Shown in pieces: positions 18,617-26,587 of a stretch of 64,000 bases of DNA (its first letter is position 1; each line of letters opens with the position of its first letter). The position numbers and the translations under genes were made by a program. The stretch is from Pedosphaera parvula Ellin514. GTDB taxonomy: Bacteria > Verrucomicrobiota > Verrucomicrobiia > Limisphaerales > Pedosphaeraceae. The stretch is from contig NZ_ABOX02000009.1 in NCBI RefSeq assembly GCF_000172555.1, positions 62,001 through 126,000 of the forward strand, written 5' to 3'. The notes beneath the pieces are model-generated. The model saw nothing but the letters and a program-made list of their open reading frames with translations. It had not been told where the DNA came from and ran no database searches.

Positions 18617-20044
18617 TTGTCGACAAATTTTTATACTCAATGGCGTGGTCGCGCGTCCAAAAACCAGCTTTTGCAGGAGAGTAATGGCTATCCTGACGAA
18701 AAGCTGCTGCAGGCCGTTTGGCAGCAACAACGACTGCTTCGCGATCAACTCACGACGTTGGACGGTAAATCGGTCCGGGTGCTTCACCCAGGTTTTAAAA
18801 ACCACGGGGCCGGTCCGGATTTCCGAGGGGCCATGATTCAGATCAGGGGTGGAGTCATCCTCACGGGCGATGTGGAAGTCGATTTGCGTGGCAGTGGATG
18901 GCGTTCCCACGGACATGATCGCAATCCTGATTTCAAGAACGTGGTGCTGCATGTGATTTGGGAAAAGGAGGCAACTTCCACAAGCGGCCATCCGACGTTG
19001 GCGATCCGAAATTTTCTGGATGCCTCCCTTACAGACCTAAATGCGTGGTTATCCACTGATTCGCATCAAAGCCTGCCGGAGGAACTGCGCGGCAAATGTT
19101 GCGCGCCATTGAAGGAGATACTTCAAGAGAAGCTTGTCGAACTGCTACATCAGGCAGCAAAGATACGTTGGCAAATCAAGTCCTATCAATTCCAGGCACG
19201 TGCCCGACAGGTCGGTTGGGAGCAAACTCTGTGGGAAGGACTGTTCCGGGCTTTGGGCTACAAACAAAATGTTTGGCCGATGCAAGGTCTGGGGGAGTTG
19301 CGAAATCTTTGGCAAAAACAGTCGATTACGCCGGTCGATTTGCAGGCAAGGCTCTTTGGTGTCAGTGGACTGCTTCCTTCTGAACTCGCGCGCACCGGGA
19401 CTAAATCAGATGATTATCTGCGTCGTATTTGGGACCAATGGTGGCGCGAAAGAGAGGAATTCAGCGAAATCATCTTTCCTCGCGCATTATGGCGCTTCAA
19501 CGGCTTGCGCCCAGCCAATCATCCCCAACGCCGATTGGCGCTCGCCTCCCACTGGCTTGCCGGAGGTAAGTTGGTTTCAAAGCTGGAAAATTGGTTCACC
19601 ACTTCGATACCTGATAATCAACTCCTGGATTCACTGGCAAAAGCATTGCAGGTCGAGTCGGACGAATTCTGGTGTTGGCATTGGACATTTCGATCAGCCA
19701 GGCTTCCCAAACCACAACCGCTGTTGGGCATTGCCCGCGTTACGGATCTCGCCATCAATGTTATCCTGCCGTGGTTCTGGATTCGTGCGCTGGAAGGTGG
19801 GAACCAGCTTTTGCAAAAGCAGGCGGAGCACCGTTATTTCGCATGGCCACCAGCCGAGGATAATTCCGTCTTTCGACTGGCTAGAGAGCGTTTGTTAAGC
19901 GGTAAACCTGCCAAAAGCTTGCGCAGCGCGGCCGCCCAACAAGGTCTGCTGCAAATCGTTCGCGATTTTTGCAATCACTCCAACGCAGTATGCGAGAATT
20001 GCCAATTTCCAGAACTGGTACGCGCCTGGAAATTAGAAGCTTGA
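18617..20044 (+). CDS. DUF2851 family protein
   Basis: This 475-residue protein matches DUF2851: EKLLQAVWQQQ near the start, then the conserved core VRVLHPGFKNHGAGPDFRGA, GDVEVDLRGSGWRSHGHDRNPDF and NVVLHVIWE, and later LFGVSGLLP. The C-terminus holds a small Cys pair-like segment (C-x-x-C in AVCENCQFPE). A TGA stop directly precedes the TTG at 18617, so translation must start at this TTG or at a later codon; no ATG occurs before the conserved core. Function is unknown in the family. It is divergent from the protease gene and convergent with infC. Confidence 0.8.
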   Translation: MSTNFYTQWRGRASKNQLLQESNGYPDEKLLQAVWQQQRLLRDQLTTLDGKSVRVLHPGFKNHGAGPDFRGAMIQIRGGVILTGDVEVDLRGSGWRSHGHDRNPDFKNVVLHVIWEKEATSTSGHPTLAIRNFLDASLTDLNAWLSTDSHQSLPEELRGKCCAPLKEILQEKLVELLHQAAKIRWQIKSYQFQARARQVGWEQTLWEGLFRALGYKQNVWPMQGLGELRNLWQKQSITPVDLQARLFGVSGLLPSELARTGTKSDDYLRRIWDQWWREREEFSEIIFPRALWRFNGLRPANHPQRRLALASHWLAGGKLVSKLENWFTTSIPDNQLLDSLAKALQVESDEFWCWHWTFRSARLPKPQPLLGIARVTDLAINVILPWFWIRALEGGNQLLQKQAEHRYFAWPPAEDNSVFRLARERLLSGKPAKSLRSAAAQQGLLQIVRDFCNHSNAVCENCQFPELVRAWKLEA

Positions 20045-20109
20045 GCTTTTGAATTAGAACCTGCCCAAACTGACCGATCGGAGCAGTTGTTCTTAAACGC
20101 CACAGCCTG

Positions 20110-20787
20110 TTAAGAGGACTGCGCTTGATTCTGCTCTTTGTCTTCGGGTGCTGATTCTTCCATCTCCTCTGAGTCAGTGTCTGGCTCGTCCTCAGCAACC
20201 TTGCGATCCTCCGGCTCCCGAGGATTCTTTGCCCGTTTATTGCGGGGCAGGGGACTCAACATCAAGTTAATCGCCTTGCCAATCAGTTTGGGATTGGCAT
20301 CAGGATGACCATAGGGAGTAACCTCCTTGATCATCTTATTGATGAGCTGAAAGCCGTATTCCGTGTGGGCCATCTCGCGACCACGAAACTTCAGAACCAC
20401 CTTTACCTTCATGTCTTCACAGAGGAAGTCCACGGCATGGTTCAATTTTACACCAAAATCATGCGGATCAATCTTCGGGCTAAGCTGAATTTCCTTAACC
20501 TTATTAGCGTGCTGGTGCTTCTTGGATTCCTTATCCTTCTTGGCCTGTTCATAACGAAACTTGCCGAAATCCACCAACCGGCACACAGGTGGTGTCGCAT
20601 TCGGGGCAATTTCCACCAAATCCACTGTGTTCGCCCGCGCCATGTTCAACGCGTCGGACAGGGATAAAATACCAAGTTGCTTACCATCCACTCCAATGAC
20701 TCGCACTTCGCGGGCACGGATTTTCCCGTTAACCCTGGCAAATGACGCGGAAGGAGGAGAATGACGTGGAGGAAACGGGCGGCTCAA
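20110..20787 (-). CDS. infC: Translation initiation factor IF-3
   Basis: This 225-residue protein has both IF-3 domains. The N-domain reads NGKIRAREVRVIGVDGKQLGI and ends in the basic linker YEQAKKDKESKKHQHANKVKEIQLSP; the C-domain reads DFGVKLNHAVDFLCEDMKVKVVLKFRGREMAH. IF-3 binds the 30S subunit and checks start codons. The only start in a suitable place is TTG 20787; infC genes often use rare starts, which lets IF-3 regulate itself. The last 40 residues are an acidic, low-complexity tail (AEDEPDTDSEEMEESAPEDKE) not present in the short enteric forms. rpmI and rplT, the usual neighbours, are absent here. Confidence 0.95.
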   Translation of the reverse strand: MSRPFPPRHSPPSASFARVNGKIRAREVRVIGVDGKQLGILSLSDALNMARANTVDLVEIAPNATPPVCRLVDFGKFRYEQAKKDKESKKHQHANKVKEIQLSPKIDPHDFGVKLNHAVDFLCEDMKVKVVLKFRGREMAHTEYGFQLINKMIKEVTPYGHPDANPKLIGKAINLMLSPLPRNKRAKNPREPEDRKVAEDEPDTDSEEMEESAPEDKEQNQAQSS

Positions 20788-20979
20788 GACACCCTCGCCG
20801 GTTGAAACTTATTCATGCAGTTCGTAAACAATCTAAAAAACAGGCTCCATGCCTGGCTGAACTCAGCATCAGTAATAAAGCGTCTAAACCTCAAACCTGC
20901 AAGCAAATAATCATCACTTTTAGGATGGGGTATCAACCCCGTGCCGCCTCCCTCAGGAATTCCAGTTCTGCCGCTAGAA

Positions 20980-21007
20980 GTTTGGAGATTGCGAACAATC
21001 TCCAAAC
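20980..21007 (-). terminator. Strong hairpin with UUCG loop after recA
   Basis: A 12-bp perfect stem (GTTTGGAGATTG on the plus strand) closes a four-base loop that reads TTCG on the minus strand, the strand of recA. The stem extends by four more pairs across a one-base bulge. It lies 46 bases past the recA stop. UUCG loops are unusually stable. No T-run follows, so it is either a Rho-independent terminator of a weak kind or an RNA-stabilising 3' end. The call as terminator is inference. Confidence 0.55.
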
Positions 21008-21052
21008 CTTCTGTTAAAGCTTCCCCCATGGTGCCCGTTCTTTTCCTTACGG

Positions 21053-22222
21053 TTAAGCCGCCTTGGCAACTTCCGGCTTGGCCGCCTCAGTGGTCACGCC
21101 ACTGCGCTTCGCCATAATGGCCTCAACGATCTTTTTCGCCAACTCCGGCTTCTCCGCCAACGCCCGCTGCGCCGCTTCCTTGCCCTGGCCGATCAAATCA
21201 CCCGCGAACTGCAACCACGCACCCTTCTTATCCACCACGCCATTCTCGATACCCACATCCAGAATGCTCCCTTCCTTGTTGATGCCGTGATTATAAATAA
21301 TGTCAAACTCCGTCTCTGAGAACGGCGGCGCCACCTTGTTCTTCACCACTTTCACCTTCACATGGTTGCCAATCGCATTCCCCGCCGCGTCTTTCAGCGT
21401 ATCCTTGCGGCGAATATCCAACCGCACGCTCGCATAAAATTTCAGCGCCTTCCCGCCCGGCGTCGTTTCCGGATTGCCGAACATCACGCCCACCTTTTCA
21501 CGCAATTGATTCGTGAAAACGCACGTCGTCTTCGACTTGTTCAAAATCGCCGTCAATTTCCGCAAGCCCTGGCTCATCAAACGCGCCTGCATACCCATCG
21601 TCGCCATCCCCATCTCGCCTTCCAACTCAGCCTTCGGCACCAATGCCGCCACCGAGTCGATCACGATTACATCCAGCGCATTCGACCGCGCCAATGTCTC
21701 ACAAATCGTCAACGCCTCTTCACCACAGTCCGGTTGCGACACCAGCAAATCATCCAGGTTCACACCCAGCTTCTTCGCGTAACCCGGGTCCAACGCATGC
21801 TCCGCGTCGATGAACGCTGCCAATCCGCCCATCTTTTGCGCATTCGCAATCACGTGCAACATCAACGTCGTCTTACCCGAAGATTCCGGTCCGTAAATCT
21901 CCACCACGCGACCCCGCGGCAAACCACCCACACCCAGCGCCAGATCCAATCCCAACGCACCTGTCGGAATCACCTCAATCGCTTGATGCGCGTTCGCCTC
22001 ACCCAGCCGCATGATGCTGCCCTCGCCATACGATTTGATGATTGTTGAAAGCGCCGCTTCCAGATCGCGTTGCCGCGTCGGCGAAATTACCCGTGCTGTT
22101 GCTTCAGCACCGTCCGCCTTCGCAACGCGCTCCGCTTTGTCCGGCTTTTCAGCAGAACGTTCCGAAGCCGCCTTCACAGTTTTTTCCACCTTGTCACTCT
22201 TCTCAGTAGTTTTAGTCGCCAT
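21053..22222 (-). CDS. recA: Recombinase RecA
   Basis: This 389-residue RecA has Walker [10 protein letters not shown], the [23 protein letters not shown] segment with Walker B, loop motifs and the [21 protein letters not shown] signature. RecA forms filaments on single-stranded DNA, drives homologous recombination and triggers LexA cleavage. Compared with the usual 350 residues it carries about 45 extra N-terminal residues rich in Lys, Ala and Glu before the [14 protein letters not shown] helix, and an Ala-rich tail. The start is ATG 22222. An internal start near the core is possible but no ATG or better ribosome site is seen there. The gene stands alone. Confidence 0.97.
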   Translation of the reverse strand: MATKTTEKSDKVEKTVKAASERSAEKPDKAERVAKADGAEATARVISPTRQRDLEAALSTIIKSYGEGSIMRLGEANAHQAIEVIPTGALGLDLALGVGGLPRGRVVEIYGPESSGKTTLMLHVIANAQKMGGLAAFIDAEHALDPGYAKKLGVNLDDLLVSQPDCGEEALTICETLARSNALDVIVIDSVAALVPKAELEGEMGMATMGMQARLMSQGLRKLTAILNKSKTTCVFTNQLREKVGVMFGNPETTPGGKALKFYASVRLDIRRKDTLKDAAGNAIGNHVKVKVVKNKVAPPFSETEFDIIYNHGINKEGSILDVGIENGVVDKKGAWLQFAGDLIGQGKEAAQRALAEKPELAKKIVEAIMAKRSGVTTEAAKPEVAKAA

Positions 22223-22583
22223 AATAAAATAAAATTGTTAACCGTCGTTTACTGCCGTTAAGTGCCGTTAGCTGCCGCTTGTCTGTTTAATTTGCTTCCA
22301 AACCACGTCCGCACCAGCCGCCATCCGGCACGAATAAATTCTAAAATCTTGGGGAATGCACCCGCTCCTCAGACACTCAAATATCTCGTTCAAGGAGAAC
22401 ATAATCATTCTTCAAAACCCCTTTCCAGTCAATCTCTCACACCCATAAACTTCCGGCCAAAACGACCTTTTTTCCATGCCAAAATCAGATTCATTTTCCT
22501 CTCAGCAACCCAGCCATTCCGCCCATCATCTCCCCACCTCCCTCAGCCCTCAGCCAGAAAATCATTACACCATCAATATGACA

Positions 22584-22616
22584 GAGGGGGTTGGACATAC
22601 ACAGTCCAACCCCCTC
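22584..22616. terminator. Perfect 13-bp GC-rich hairpin
   Basis: GAGGGGGTTGGAC pairs perfectly with GTCCAACCCCCTC across a seven-base loop. Neither side is followed by a T-run and no gene ends close by on either strand (recA starts at 22222, the next gene ends at 23330). It could be a terminator of a lost gene, part of a small RNA or a protein-binding palindrome. The structure is certain; the role is not. Confidence 0.5.
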
Positions 22617-22727
22617 CAAGCTCTTGAAACTATCTTCCATTGACTATCAACCACTTACACCAAATCTCCAAAAATAACTGCACCCGCCCAGCAACAGGAG
22701 GCGGATTTCCCACATTCGAAGTTCAGT

Positions 22728-22915
22728 TGCCTCCACTCGCGCACGCGACCCGCAAATAAAAAAAACACGCGCCAGCAATCAATTAATCGGTAGGGAAGTG
22801 TTGCGCGCTTCCCTGACACGGCCCTCGACGTTCATCCTCCATGTGCCTCCATTCGTTTACACGGCCCGCGATCCAAGTCCCCGCGCCAGCAATCAATAAA
22901 CCGGTGGAATGAGGC
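22728..22915. repeat. Imperfect direct repeat, two units 116 bp apart
   Basis: Unit one begins TGCCTCCACTCGC at 22728 and unit two begins TGCCTCCATTCG at 22844. Both continue to a shared GCGCCAGCAATCAAT box followed by a variant of AAxCGGTxG (22771-22795 and 22889-22912). Between the boxes the match is patchy. This suggests an old tandem duplication of about 116 bp in non-coding DNA. I see no coding or known mobile-element feature in it. Confidence 0.5.
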
Positions 22916-23329
22916 TGGTGCCCGTGTGGAATGGTGCCAGTCCGGAAGGACCCCGGAATTCTAGCCCCGTCGGTGACACTGTTTGGTCCATCGAGCCAAT
23001 CCGCGGCCGCAGCCTGCGATCCAATCACTCGCCCTCCCGTGAGTTCAACACGAATATTTTGAACTGCACATAATCAATTGTTGAGTTCCCGCGTTTCCTT
23101 GCGCCATCCTCCATCCTCGCTCCAATCACTTCACAGCTACCTCCGCCAGGAGCGAACAGCCAACGGCCTCGGCGCAGCCTTCCACACCTCTCCCGTCCAA
23201 AACTCCACCATCCCTTTTTCATCAAGCCGCGCACCGACATCTACCGACCGCCGCTTCGTCGAAGCACGCCCGCGCCGATTAGATGGAATCGCACCTAAAC
23301 TTGAAGGGCATCTCGTGTGCTGTCGTTTT

Positions 23330-24412
23330 TCACAATTGAGCTTTCTTCCTCGAAAGTGAGTAGAGAAGTAACAGGAGCGCGCTCCCTCCAATTCCAAATA
23401 ACACCAAAAATGTCGCTCGTTTTTTATTGCTGCCGACTGGTTGAGCCTCCTCGTTACGAAGCCCCACATCTGACCTATACATTGCCATGATTTGCGGGTC
23501 ATCCTTTGGTAACCAACTACTCCCTTTGTGTCGGTATTCGATCGAAAAAAGCGGGGGAGTGTCAAAGGAAAAACGTCTATCCTTCACCTGCGGAACCTTG
23601 CTTGGTGGAGGCAACCAAACATCGTCAGCAACGTTTGTAGTCCCGGCAGTTAGTATCGTCACAGTTGAACGATCAAAACGGTGATCGTTTCCGTCCTTCT
23701 CCTTGGCCGCCGAAAATCGTTCGTAGATGGTTTTTTCAGGAACTCCACCCGTTTGAAGCCCTTCTGCATGAAGCTTTGCCTGCACAAACCCGTTATCATA
23801 TGGAGCTTGACGCTTGAAGAGAGCAAATTTGCCACCAGCTCCCTTTTGGCGAATATAACCGTCATTCATCAGTTCAAATGTTTTAAAAAACTTTTCACCG
23901 GGTAGCATTTCATATTTGAACTTAAACTTTGTGTTCCTGCTCTCGAAGCATTCCTCAATTCCAACACCATCTAATGCAGGCATTGAGCCATCCGGGAAAA
24001 ACTTGAGCAAAGAAGGAGCGCAAAATGTCAGCCATAAAGGATGAGCCAGGAGAAGTTCTTCAGAAGGCATTACGCCAGATTCGATGATCGCTGTCGAATC
24101 ATTGATCTCTGGAATTGACGTCGAATTGAGAAGCTTGGACGGAGGTGGACTCGTATTGCCAAATCGAGTTATAGAAACAGTTGTGCGACCATCGAACCCG
24201 GCCGAGTATCTATCGCCAGTCTTTACTGTCGCACTTTCGATATCAATTCGCCATTTCATACCATCGACCAGGACAGCCCAGTTCCAATCGGCGGAATCCC
24301 CACCCCCTGATTCAGTCTTTAAAACGCCTGAAAAAGACCGGACGCTTTCAGCTTGAACAACGGAAAGTGTGAACAAAACCAGAACGCCAACAACGATCAG
24401 TTGCTTTTTCAT
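23330..24412 (-). CDS. Exported protein with C-terminal membrane anchor, unknown function
   Basis: This 360-residue protein has a signal peptide (MKKQLIVVGVLVLFTLSVVQA, residues 1-21) and ends in a membrane segment with a basic tail (FLVLFGIGGSALLLLLYSLSRKK). The body is mainly beta: WNWAVLVDGMKWRIDIESATVKTGDRYSAGFDGRTTVSI resembles the lipoprotein-carrier-like (LolA-fold) domains seen in many verrucomicrobial envelope proteins. The tail could retain it in the inner membrane. ATG 24412 has a weak ribosome site. No family is assigned. Confidence 0.65.
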   Translation of the reverse strand: MKKQLIVVGVLVLFTLSVVQAESVRSFSGVLKTESGGGDSADWNWAVLVDGMKWRIDIESATVKTGDRYSAGFDGRTTVSITRFGNTSPPPSKLLNSTSIPEINDSTAIIESGVMPSEELLLAHPLWLTFCAPSLLKFFPDGSMPALDGVGIEECFESRNTKFKFKYEMLPGEKFFKTFELMNDGYIRQKGAGGKFALFKRQAPYDNGFVQAKLHAEGLQTGGVPEKTIYERFSAAKEKDGNDHRFDRSTVTILTAGTTNVADDVWLPPPSKVPQVKDRRFSFDTPPLFSIEYRHKGSSWLPKDDPQIMAMYRSDVGLRNEEAQPVGSNKKRATFLVLFGIGGSALLLLLYSLSRKKAQL

Positions 24413-24554
24413 CGAAGATAAATTGTTAAGCCTGCAATCATTAACTTTTCAAAACAACAACCCGGCATGTTGCCAATAGGAACGGCAACAACAAAATTCC
24501 AATGGTCTTAAACCTGTTTTTGATTTTCATGGAAATAACGAAGCAAAAACCTCT

Positions 24555-25244
24555 TTATTGCCAGCCGTGCATCGAATCATATCGGAAAGTCATTTCGCCA
24601 GCATTGTAGCCCTTAAACCATTTTACATGGTTGTCCGTGAAAAGAATGTTTTGCCCCTTGAAATGACGTTGCCACGGAACCCACCGATTCCCATTCTCTG
24701 CCCCGCCGATACAATTGACCGCATAATCATCCTTATCCGCATCCTCGATTTCGGCGTCCACCCAGAGAGTGTCGCCGGATAAAACTTGCGCGCTCGGAAA
24801 CCTGATTTTTTTGACGTCGACAGAGCCGGCCTTGGTAGTTTCGATATAAGCGGCGCGACTGCCATTGAAATAGCTGAAATGACTCTTGTTGTCTGCCGGA
24901 CACCGATAGACATTGGTGCTTTTGGTGTAAGAAAGAATTTGCTGCATCCATCCTTGCTTTAGGGTGTTCGTATCGATTTGGTCCCAATAAATGGTGCCGC
25001 CTGATTCAGGGAAAAGCTCGTTTGAATCTTGCGAATAGAGGGTCATGCCCAAGCCGATTTGGTTTAGGTTGGCCAGGCACTGCGTTGCGTAAGCGCGCTG
25101 CTTGGCAGCGGCCAATGCAGGAAGCAGCAATGCGGCCAGGATGCCAATAATTGCAATTACGACCAGCAGTTCGATGAGCGTAAATGCGGTCAGGCCGTGG
25201 GTGACCCACCGGACTTTGCGTTCAGGTATTGGAGGATGTGACAT
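24555..25244 (-). CDS. Type II secretion pseudopilin-like protein (H-X9-DG type)
   Basis: This 229-residue protein has a prepilin signal: a short basic leader, then the [20 protein letters not shown] core with Glu at mature position 5, cut by the prepilin peptidase. The helix runs into [24 protein letters not shown], and the C-terminus has [17 protein letters not shown], a variant of the H-X9-DG motif common in verrucomicrobial and planctomycete pseudopilin-like proteins. ATG 25244 is preferred to TTG 25283. Such genes occur in many copies per genome; a role in secretion or surface assembly is inferred. Confidence 0.85.
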   Translation of the reverse strand: MSHPPIPERKVRWVTHGLTAFTLIELLVVIAIIGILAALLLPALAAAKQRAYATQCLANLNQIGLGMTLYSQDSNELFPESGGTIYWDQIDTNTLKQGWMQQILSYTKSTNVYRCPADNKSHFSYFNGSRAAYIETTKAGSVDVKKIRFPSAQVLSGDTLWVDAEIEDADKDDYAVNCIGGAENGNRWVPWQRHFKGQNILFTDNHVKWFKGYNAGEMTFRYDSMHGWQ

Positions 25245-25748
25245 CTCGCTTGTTCGGTGGATGTATGCAAGGAAGACGTGCAATGTGTCAAGAATCTACT
25301 TTGCGATGTGCATGGTCTATTGGCTCTGCCCCATTCGGGGAATGTTGGAACACAATATCTGAAGCGAGGTCGCTGGGTTGGGCGGTTGTGTGCATCCACG
25401 GCTCCATCTGGAACCAACTCTATCTTGACGCCCACATCGGCTCAGTCAAAAAGCTCAACCGACCTCCGCATTCGTCCGCAGCTCGTTGACCCGATAAAAT
25501 CGCCATCGTCCAATTCTTCGAAGTGATGGCGCAGCTCTCGCATCTTCTTTCTCGGTTCGCAATGAGTTTTCTTCCCGTCGTATTCCAGAGGGATGCTATG
25601 ACAATAGCCCGGCACTTCAGCGCCCGGGGAAACCATATAAAATTTTCTAATGCCCATCGCGAGGACGGTGTTTCAGTTTCTCTTATACCTTTCAGCCCTT
25701 CCGAATTCTCCTCGACAAATTCCTCACCTCCACACACATTCGAAGTCA
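25245..25748. other. Intergenic region of about 500 bp with no convincing gene
   Basis: Minus-strand frames around 25.42-25.75 kb can be read, for example one at 25442-25657 (MGIRKFYMVSPGAEVPGYCHS), but they lack a ribosome site, change frame and look like translated non-coding repeat. The last 60 bases before the next gene hold one copy of a dispersed repeat, listed separately. Promoters for the divergent pseudopilin gene and the plus-strand gene at 25749 must lie here, but I see no clear -35/-10 pair. Confidence 0.4.
25687..25739 (+). repeat. Dispersed repeat upstream of small gene, copy 1
   Basis: The sequence runs ACCTTTCAGCCCTTCCG, then TCTCCTCGACAAATTCCT and CCACACACA, ending ten bases before the ATG at 25749. 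A second copy with the same three blocks lies at 26406-26459, upstream of the next gene. The two copies share about four fifths of their bases. The pair flanks the gene at 25749 as imperfect direct repeats 719 bp apart. Confidence 0.6.
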
Positions 25749-26144
25749 ATGAGCATCAACACACACTACAAAAAAGTTGTTGAAGATCGCCCCCCTCTAT
25801 CCGACGCGGAATTTGTGTTGGGGCTCGATGTGCCACCAGAGCTATACCTTTTCATCGCCACAATACGCGAAGCACTGGCCGGAATCTGTTCCCTGCCAGC
25901 TTTTCTCATCTATCCGGAAGACACCCCGGAGTCGCTGCTCCAATTGGCTGACGATCAGGACGAGCCCAAAGTGGTTTTGACGTTTGAGGACATTCTTGAT
26001 CTCCATGTTGAGATCAACATTAATCACTTTATGGGCTGGCGATTCTTCTGGCTTGGAAAGGCTGGCGGACAAAGCGTCGGCGAGTGGACCGTCTCCCTTG
26101 CCAAACGCCTCTACGGAGAATCGGCAGACGCTCACGCCTGCTAA
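25749..26144 (+). CDS. Small acidic protein of unknown function, C-terminus derived from repeat
   Basis: This 131-residue protein starts at ATG 25749 (MSINTHYKKVVEDRPPLSD); the frame is open upstream to 25650 but those codons lie in a dispersed repeat. It reads as a real protein (EFVLGLDVPPELYLFIATIREALAG, then VVLTFEDILDLHVEININ), acidic with no signal or membrane segment. The last seven residues come from a palindromic repeat that begins at 26124, so the original C-terminus may have been replaced. I recognise no family. Confidence 0.55.
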   Translation: MSINTHYKKVVEDRPPLSDAEFVLGLDVPPELYLFIATIREALAGICSLPAFLIYPEDTPESLLQLADDQDEPKVVLTFEDILDLHVEININHFMGWRFFWLGKAGGQSVGEWTVSLAKRLYGESADAHAC

Positions 26145-26207
26145 AAGAGATGCTTCCATGCTGGAGGTAATCGCCTGCAAACTCACAGCCTATCTCAAAA
26201 TGAAATC
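26124..26207. repeat. Palindromic repeat cluster 1
   Basis: Three modules follow one another: GCAGACGCTCACGCCTGC (26124-26141, an imperfect palindrome), CTTCCATGCTGGAGG (26153-26167, six-pair stem with triloop TGC) and GCCTGCAAACTCACAGCC (26173-26190). The same order of modules, with different stem sequences, recurs at 26322-26497. The first module runs into the end of the gene at 25749. Short palindromes in this order suggest a REP-like or mosaic repeat family. Confidence 0.6.
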
Positions 26208-26321
26208 GCTGTGAGCATCGAACCATCAAGGAAAACCAGCGCGCTCCCTGACCCGCCGTTTCTCTGCTTTTTCCTCGTCCGCTTCACCGGCTTTCTATTT
26301 TTGATCTGGCCCACGAACTCA

Positions 26322-26497
26322 GAGGCTCACGCCTCGTAGCGCAGAAATCCTTTCTGCCGTATCGCCGATTTGTAATCGGCTTGCGCCAATCCCACCCGCG
26401 ATCAAACCTTCGCCCTTCCGCGGAAATCTCCTCGACAAAATTCCTTTTTCCACACACAGTGCAAAAAAAGAGGTGGGCTGCAAACCCACAGCCTGTA
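26322..26497. repeat. Palindromic repeat cluster 2 with copy 2 of the dispersed repeat
   Basis: Three small hairpins stand about 20 bp apart: GAGGC-TCAC-GCCTC (26322-26335), GCAGAAA-TCC-TTTCTGC (26341-26357) and GCCGATT-TGT-AATCGGC (26364-26380), all with perfect stems. Copy 2 of the dispersed repeat follows at 26406-26459. The cluster ends with GGTGGGCTGCAAACCCACAG (26472-26491), which can fold in two alternative ways. It fills the space between the gene at 25749 and the beta-helix gene and no protein frame crosses it convincingly. Confidence 0.65.
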
Positions 26498-26587
26498 ACC
26501 GAATTAAGAATCATGAACATTAGCCAGACCAAGGGTGAATTCACTGAGCAAGTCTGCCATCAGAATTTCAAACCATTCTTTTCTATC

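Larger units (their letters stand above)
22223..23329. other. Gene-poor region of about 1.1 kb
   Basis: No reading frame here shows protein-like composition, a ribosome site or a recognisable motif on either strand. The stretch before 22.3 kb holds a short run of near-repeats of GTGCCGTTA. A perfect 13-bp hairpin lies at 22584-22616 and an imperfect direct repeat with 116-bp spacing at 22728-22915, both listed separately. The segment from 23.0 to 23.33 kb is open in some frames but reads as arginine- and serine-rich non-coding sequence. It may hold decayed genes. Confidence 0.5.

Noticed and set aside
20784-21029. 81-codon frame on the minus strand between recA and infC
   Set aside because: It contains the strong recA hairpin, has no ribosome site and no protein-like features; the hairpin explains the open frame.
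23137-23565. Minus-strand frame of 142 codons
   Set aside because: Half of it overlaps the real exported protein gene (23330-24412) in another frame; the rest is Arg/Ser-rich and non-coding in look.
25442-25657. Minus-strand frame reading MGIRKFYMVSPGAEVPG
   Set aside because: No ribosome site, frame changes against a neighbouring longer frame, and the wording resembles translated dispersed repeat.
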